From the NCBI GenBank assembly GCA_040004415.1, contig JBDUAY010000100.1, forward strand, positions 1-15,441: a DNA stretch of 15,441 bases. The letters are read 5' to 3'. Made by a program: the position numbers and the translations under genes. Positions within the stretch are counted from its first letter, which is position 1. Each line of letters starts with the position of its first letter. Positions 13,806 to 15,441 of this stretch are shown here, piece by piece. Origin of the DNA: JACMLD01 sp040004415. GTDB lineage: Bacteria; Bacteroidota; Bacteroidia; Chitinophagales; Chitinophagaceae. The notes below the pieces were generated by a model, which did not search any database, was not told the DNA's origin, and worked only from the letters and a program-made list of their open reading frames with translations.

Positions 13806-15134
13806 TCATTTGGCCACATCAATCCGCACCTTTTTATTTTTTATTTTTTGATCTTTAATAAGGTGAAGGCTACTGCCCGCTTTGGATTTTCTGATCGCTA
13901 CAAAAGAAAAAAAGTCTTTTACCTCAATCAGCCCGATATCTTCTTTCTTTAATTCGCCTTTATGCGATAAAAAGCCAACAATATCAATTTTGTTCACCTT
14001 ATCCTTTTTACCGGCACCAATAAACAGGGTTGTCCATTTCGGCTTTTCGGGAAGGACAGCAATCTCAGGAAGCACTATTTCCTCTGTTTCACCGGTGATA
14101 TAAGCGGGTATTTTTTCCTCGGGTGATAAAATCAGGATAACTGTTCCGCTGGCATCCATCCGGGCCGTGCGTCCATTACGGTGTGTATAAATGTCTTCCG
14201 TTTGTGGCAGTTGATAATGAATAATATAGCGGATATTTGGAATATCTAATCCGCGCGACGCCAGGTCTGTAGTTACAAGTGTGTTGGCACTGCCATTCCT
14301 GAATTTACACAGGGCACTGTCACGCTCAGGTTGTTCAAGCGCGCCATGATAAAATACATTAATAATTCCTTTTTCTTTCAAGATGGCGCTGGTTCTCTCC
14401 ACCGATTCACGATGATTGCAAAAAACAATGGCCGAGCGGTTGCCCAGTGAGCAAATCAGCCTGAACAAGGTCTCTGCTTTGTCTTTGTCGGTGCTCTTGA
14501 CAATTTTCACCCACAATTTCTCCGTTTCCAGAGCGCCGGTTCCTGAAAAATTTAGCCGGACAGGATCTTCCAATCCTATGAAAGCCGGAATTTCAACCGC
14601 TTCTGTTGCAGAAGTCAGGATTCGTTTTTTTACGGCTATTAATTTGCTGATAATAAAGGAAATTTCTTCGTGAAACCCAAGCTCCAGCGACTTATCAAAT
14701 TCATCCAGCACCATCATTTTAATATTACTGGTATTGATGTTTCCCCGGCGAATATGATCCGCCAGCCGGCCCGGTGTACCGATGAGCAATGCGGGCGGTT
14801 CTAACAGGTTGTTTTCTTCCGTTTCACGTAAATGGCCACCGTAGCAGCAAGTGACCTTAAACGGCGTTCCCATCTTCTTAAATACCTGTTCTATTTGCAG
14901 GGCGAGCTCTCTCGAAGGAACAATTATGATAGCCTGTGCAAGCGTGTTTTCGGGGTCAAGTTGCTCAAGAACCGGGAGTAAAAAACCAATGGTTTTGCCA
15001 GAGCCGGTGTCAGACAATAATATAACGTTATCATGTTCTTTATTGGCCTTTACAGATGCCAGTTGCATCTCATTCAGCGCCTCAATTTCCAGGCTGGCAA
15101 GTATATCTTTTGTTGAATATGTTTTTGTTTGCAT
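13806..15134 (-). CDS. DEAD-box RNA helicase with C-terminal DbpA-type RNA-binding domain
   Basis: A 442-aa ATP-dependent RNA helicase, probably acting in ribosome assembly like DbpA, which is an inference from its domain make-up. Motifs in order: Q-motif-like NEMQ (21-24), Walker A SDTGSGKT (41-48), PSREL (73-77), TPGR (120-123), motif II DEFD (144-147) in place of DEAD, SAT (175-177). The second RecA domain has IVFCNHRES, YHGALEQPERD, TTDLASRGLDIP and motif VI HRNGRTAR (commonly HRIGRTGR). The C-terminal about 75 residues (TLFIGAGKKDKVNKIDIVGF to KKVRIDV) match the DbpA RNA-binding domain pattern. I choose the ATG at 15132-15134; a TTG 42 bases upstream would add 14 residues (MSDPGRSKFRIFAA) that look like untranslated DNA, and a -7 box lies in that stretch. 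It ends against a repeat at 13795. Confidence 0.9.
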   Translation of the reverse strand: MQTKTYSTKDILASLEIEALNEMQLASVKANKEHDNVILLSDTGSGKTIGFLLPVLEQLDPENTLAQAIIIVPSRELALQIEQVFKKMGTPFKVTCCYGGHLRETEENNLLEPPALLIGTPGRLADHIRRGNINTSNIKMMVLDEFDKSLELGFHEEISFIISKLIAVKKRILTSATEAVEIPAFIGLEDPVRLNFSGTGALETEKLWVKIVKSTDKDKAETLFRLICSLGNRSAIVFCNHRESVERTSAILKEKGIINVFYHGALEQPERDSALCKFRNGSANTLVTTDLASRGLDIPNIRYIIHYQLPQTEDIYTHRNGRTARMDASGTVILILSPEEKIPAYITGETEEIVLPEIAVLPEKPKWTTLFIGAGKKDKVNKIDIVGFLSHKGELKKEDIGLIEVKDFFSFVAIRKSKAGSSLHLIKDQKIKNKKVRIDVAK

Positions 15135-15139
15135 TGCTG

Positions 15140-15147
15140 CAAAAATA
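15140..15147 (-). promoter_or_regulatory. Candidate -7 promoter box of the helicase gene
   Basis: The minus strand reads TATTTTTG, an exact match to the Bacteroidota -7 consensus TAnnTTTG, ending only five bases before the chosen ATG. No TTTG lies at the expected 17-23 bases upstream; the nearest TTG is about 26 bases away. If it is used, the transcript would start at or next to the ATG. Confidence 0.45.
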
Positions 15148-15206
15148 CGAAACTTACTCCGGCCGGGATCACTCAATAAAATGGGCCTGTTTTCTGCTAC
15201 GCGTGC

Positions 15207-15214
15207 TATATTTG
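15207..15214 (+). promoter_or_regulatory. Candidate -7 promoter box of the epimerase-like gene
   Basis: TATATTTG matches the Bacteroidota TAnnTTTG consensus exactly and lies 41 bases before the ATG at 15256. A clear -33 TTTG is missing. It is divergent from the helicase -7 box about 60 bases away. Confidence 0.4.
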
Positions 15215-15255
15215 ATGATTAATACAGGCATCATAACAATTTAATTTATACCTGG

Positions 15256-15441
15256 ATGTTTACCATAGAAAATGAAAACCTCACCATCATTATAAGCCCT
15301 AAAGGAGCCGAGTTGCAAAGCATTTATAACAGGCAGGCACAGCTTGAATATATGTGGAGCGGGGATGTGGCTTTCTGGGGGAAAAAATCGCCCGTCTTAT
15401 TTCCAATCGTTGGTACATTGAAAGCGGATACTTTTTACTAT
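15256..15441 (+). CDS. Aldose 1-epimerase family protein, N-terminal part (3' truncated by window edge)
   Basis: The frame is open from ATG 15256 to the window end, giving 62 residues. The pattern FTIENENLTIIISPKGAELQ, then LEYMWSGD, FWGKKSPVLFPIVGTLKADTFYY, is the N-terminal signature of galactose-mutarotase-like proteins of the LacX/YeaD type: GAEL near the start, EYMW, and the W-G-K-S-P-V-L-F-P-I-V-G block. Such proteins interconvert sugar anomers, but many members have no proven substrate. The catalytic His and Glu would lie beyond the edge. There is no Shine-Dalgarno site; a -7 box lies upstream. Divergent from the helicase gene, 121 bases between starts. Confidence 0.85.
   Translation, partial: MFTIENENLTIIISPKGAELQSIYNRQAQLEYMWSGDVAFWGKKSPVLFPIVGTLKADTFYY

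Overview
The window looks like chromosomal DNA from a Bacteroidota bacterium, most likely of the Chitinophagaceae/Sphingobacteriia type. The signs are a large outer-membrane beta-barrel protein with a carboxypeptidase-regulatory-like domain and a TonB-style plug, a phosphoenolpyruvate carboxylase with the lineage's divergent active-site motifs, -7 boxes of the TAnnTTTG type, absence of convincing Shine-Dalgarno sites, and AT-rich intergenic DNA. Genus is an inference; no rRNA or tRNA is present to fix it.

Layout. Left edge: the 3' end of a DUF445-family membrane protein gene (+), then a complete 893-aa outer-membrane receptor-like protein (+). A probably bidirectional terminator separates it from the convergent threonine block on the minus strand. 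In transcription order this block is thrA (fused aspartate kinase/homoserine dehydrogenase), thrB (homoserine kinase) and thrC (threonine synthase). Upstream of thrA on the same strand are an ambiguous tyrosine-rich open stretch and a J-domain (HPD motif) protein. Divergent from the J-domain gene is ppc (+), which ends at a strong rho-independent terminator. A 775-bp AT-rich gap with repeats and hairpins but no convincing gene follows. The right end holds a DbpA-like DEAD-box RNA helicase (-) and, divergent from it, the start of an aldose 1-epimerase-like gene (+) cut by the window edge.

How the genes work together. PEP carboxylase makes oxaloacetate, the precursor of aspartate. ThrA phosphorylates aspartate and later reduces aspartate semialdehyde to homoserine; ThrB phosphorylates homoserine; ThrC converts O-phosphohomoserine to threonine. 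Carbon entry and the pathway's committed enzymes therefore sit within about 9.5 kb. Aspartate semialdehyde dehydrogenase (asd) and the aspartate aminotransferase are not here.

I did not find a clearly new multi-gene system, mobile element or CRISPR array. The least explained signals are non-coding: a long interrupted palindrome filling the thrA-thrB gap, a diverged repeat pair bracketing thrC, a start-less open frame between thrB and thrC, a tyrosine-rich/antisense-hydrophobic stretch before thrA, and the repeat-bearing gap after ppc.
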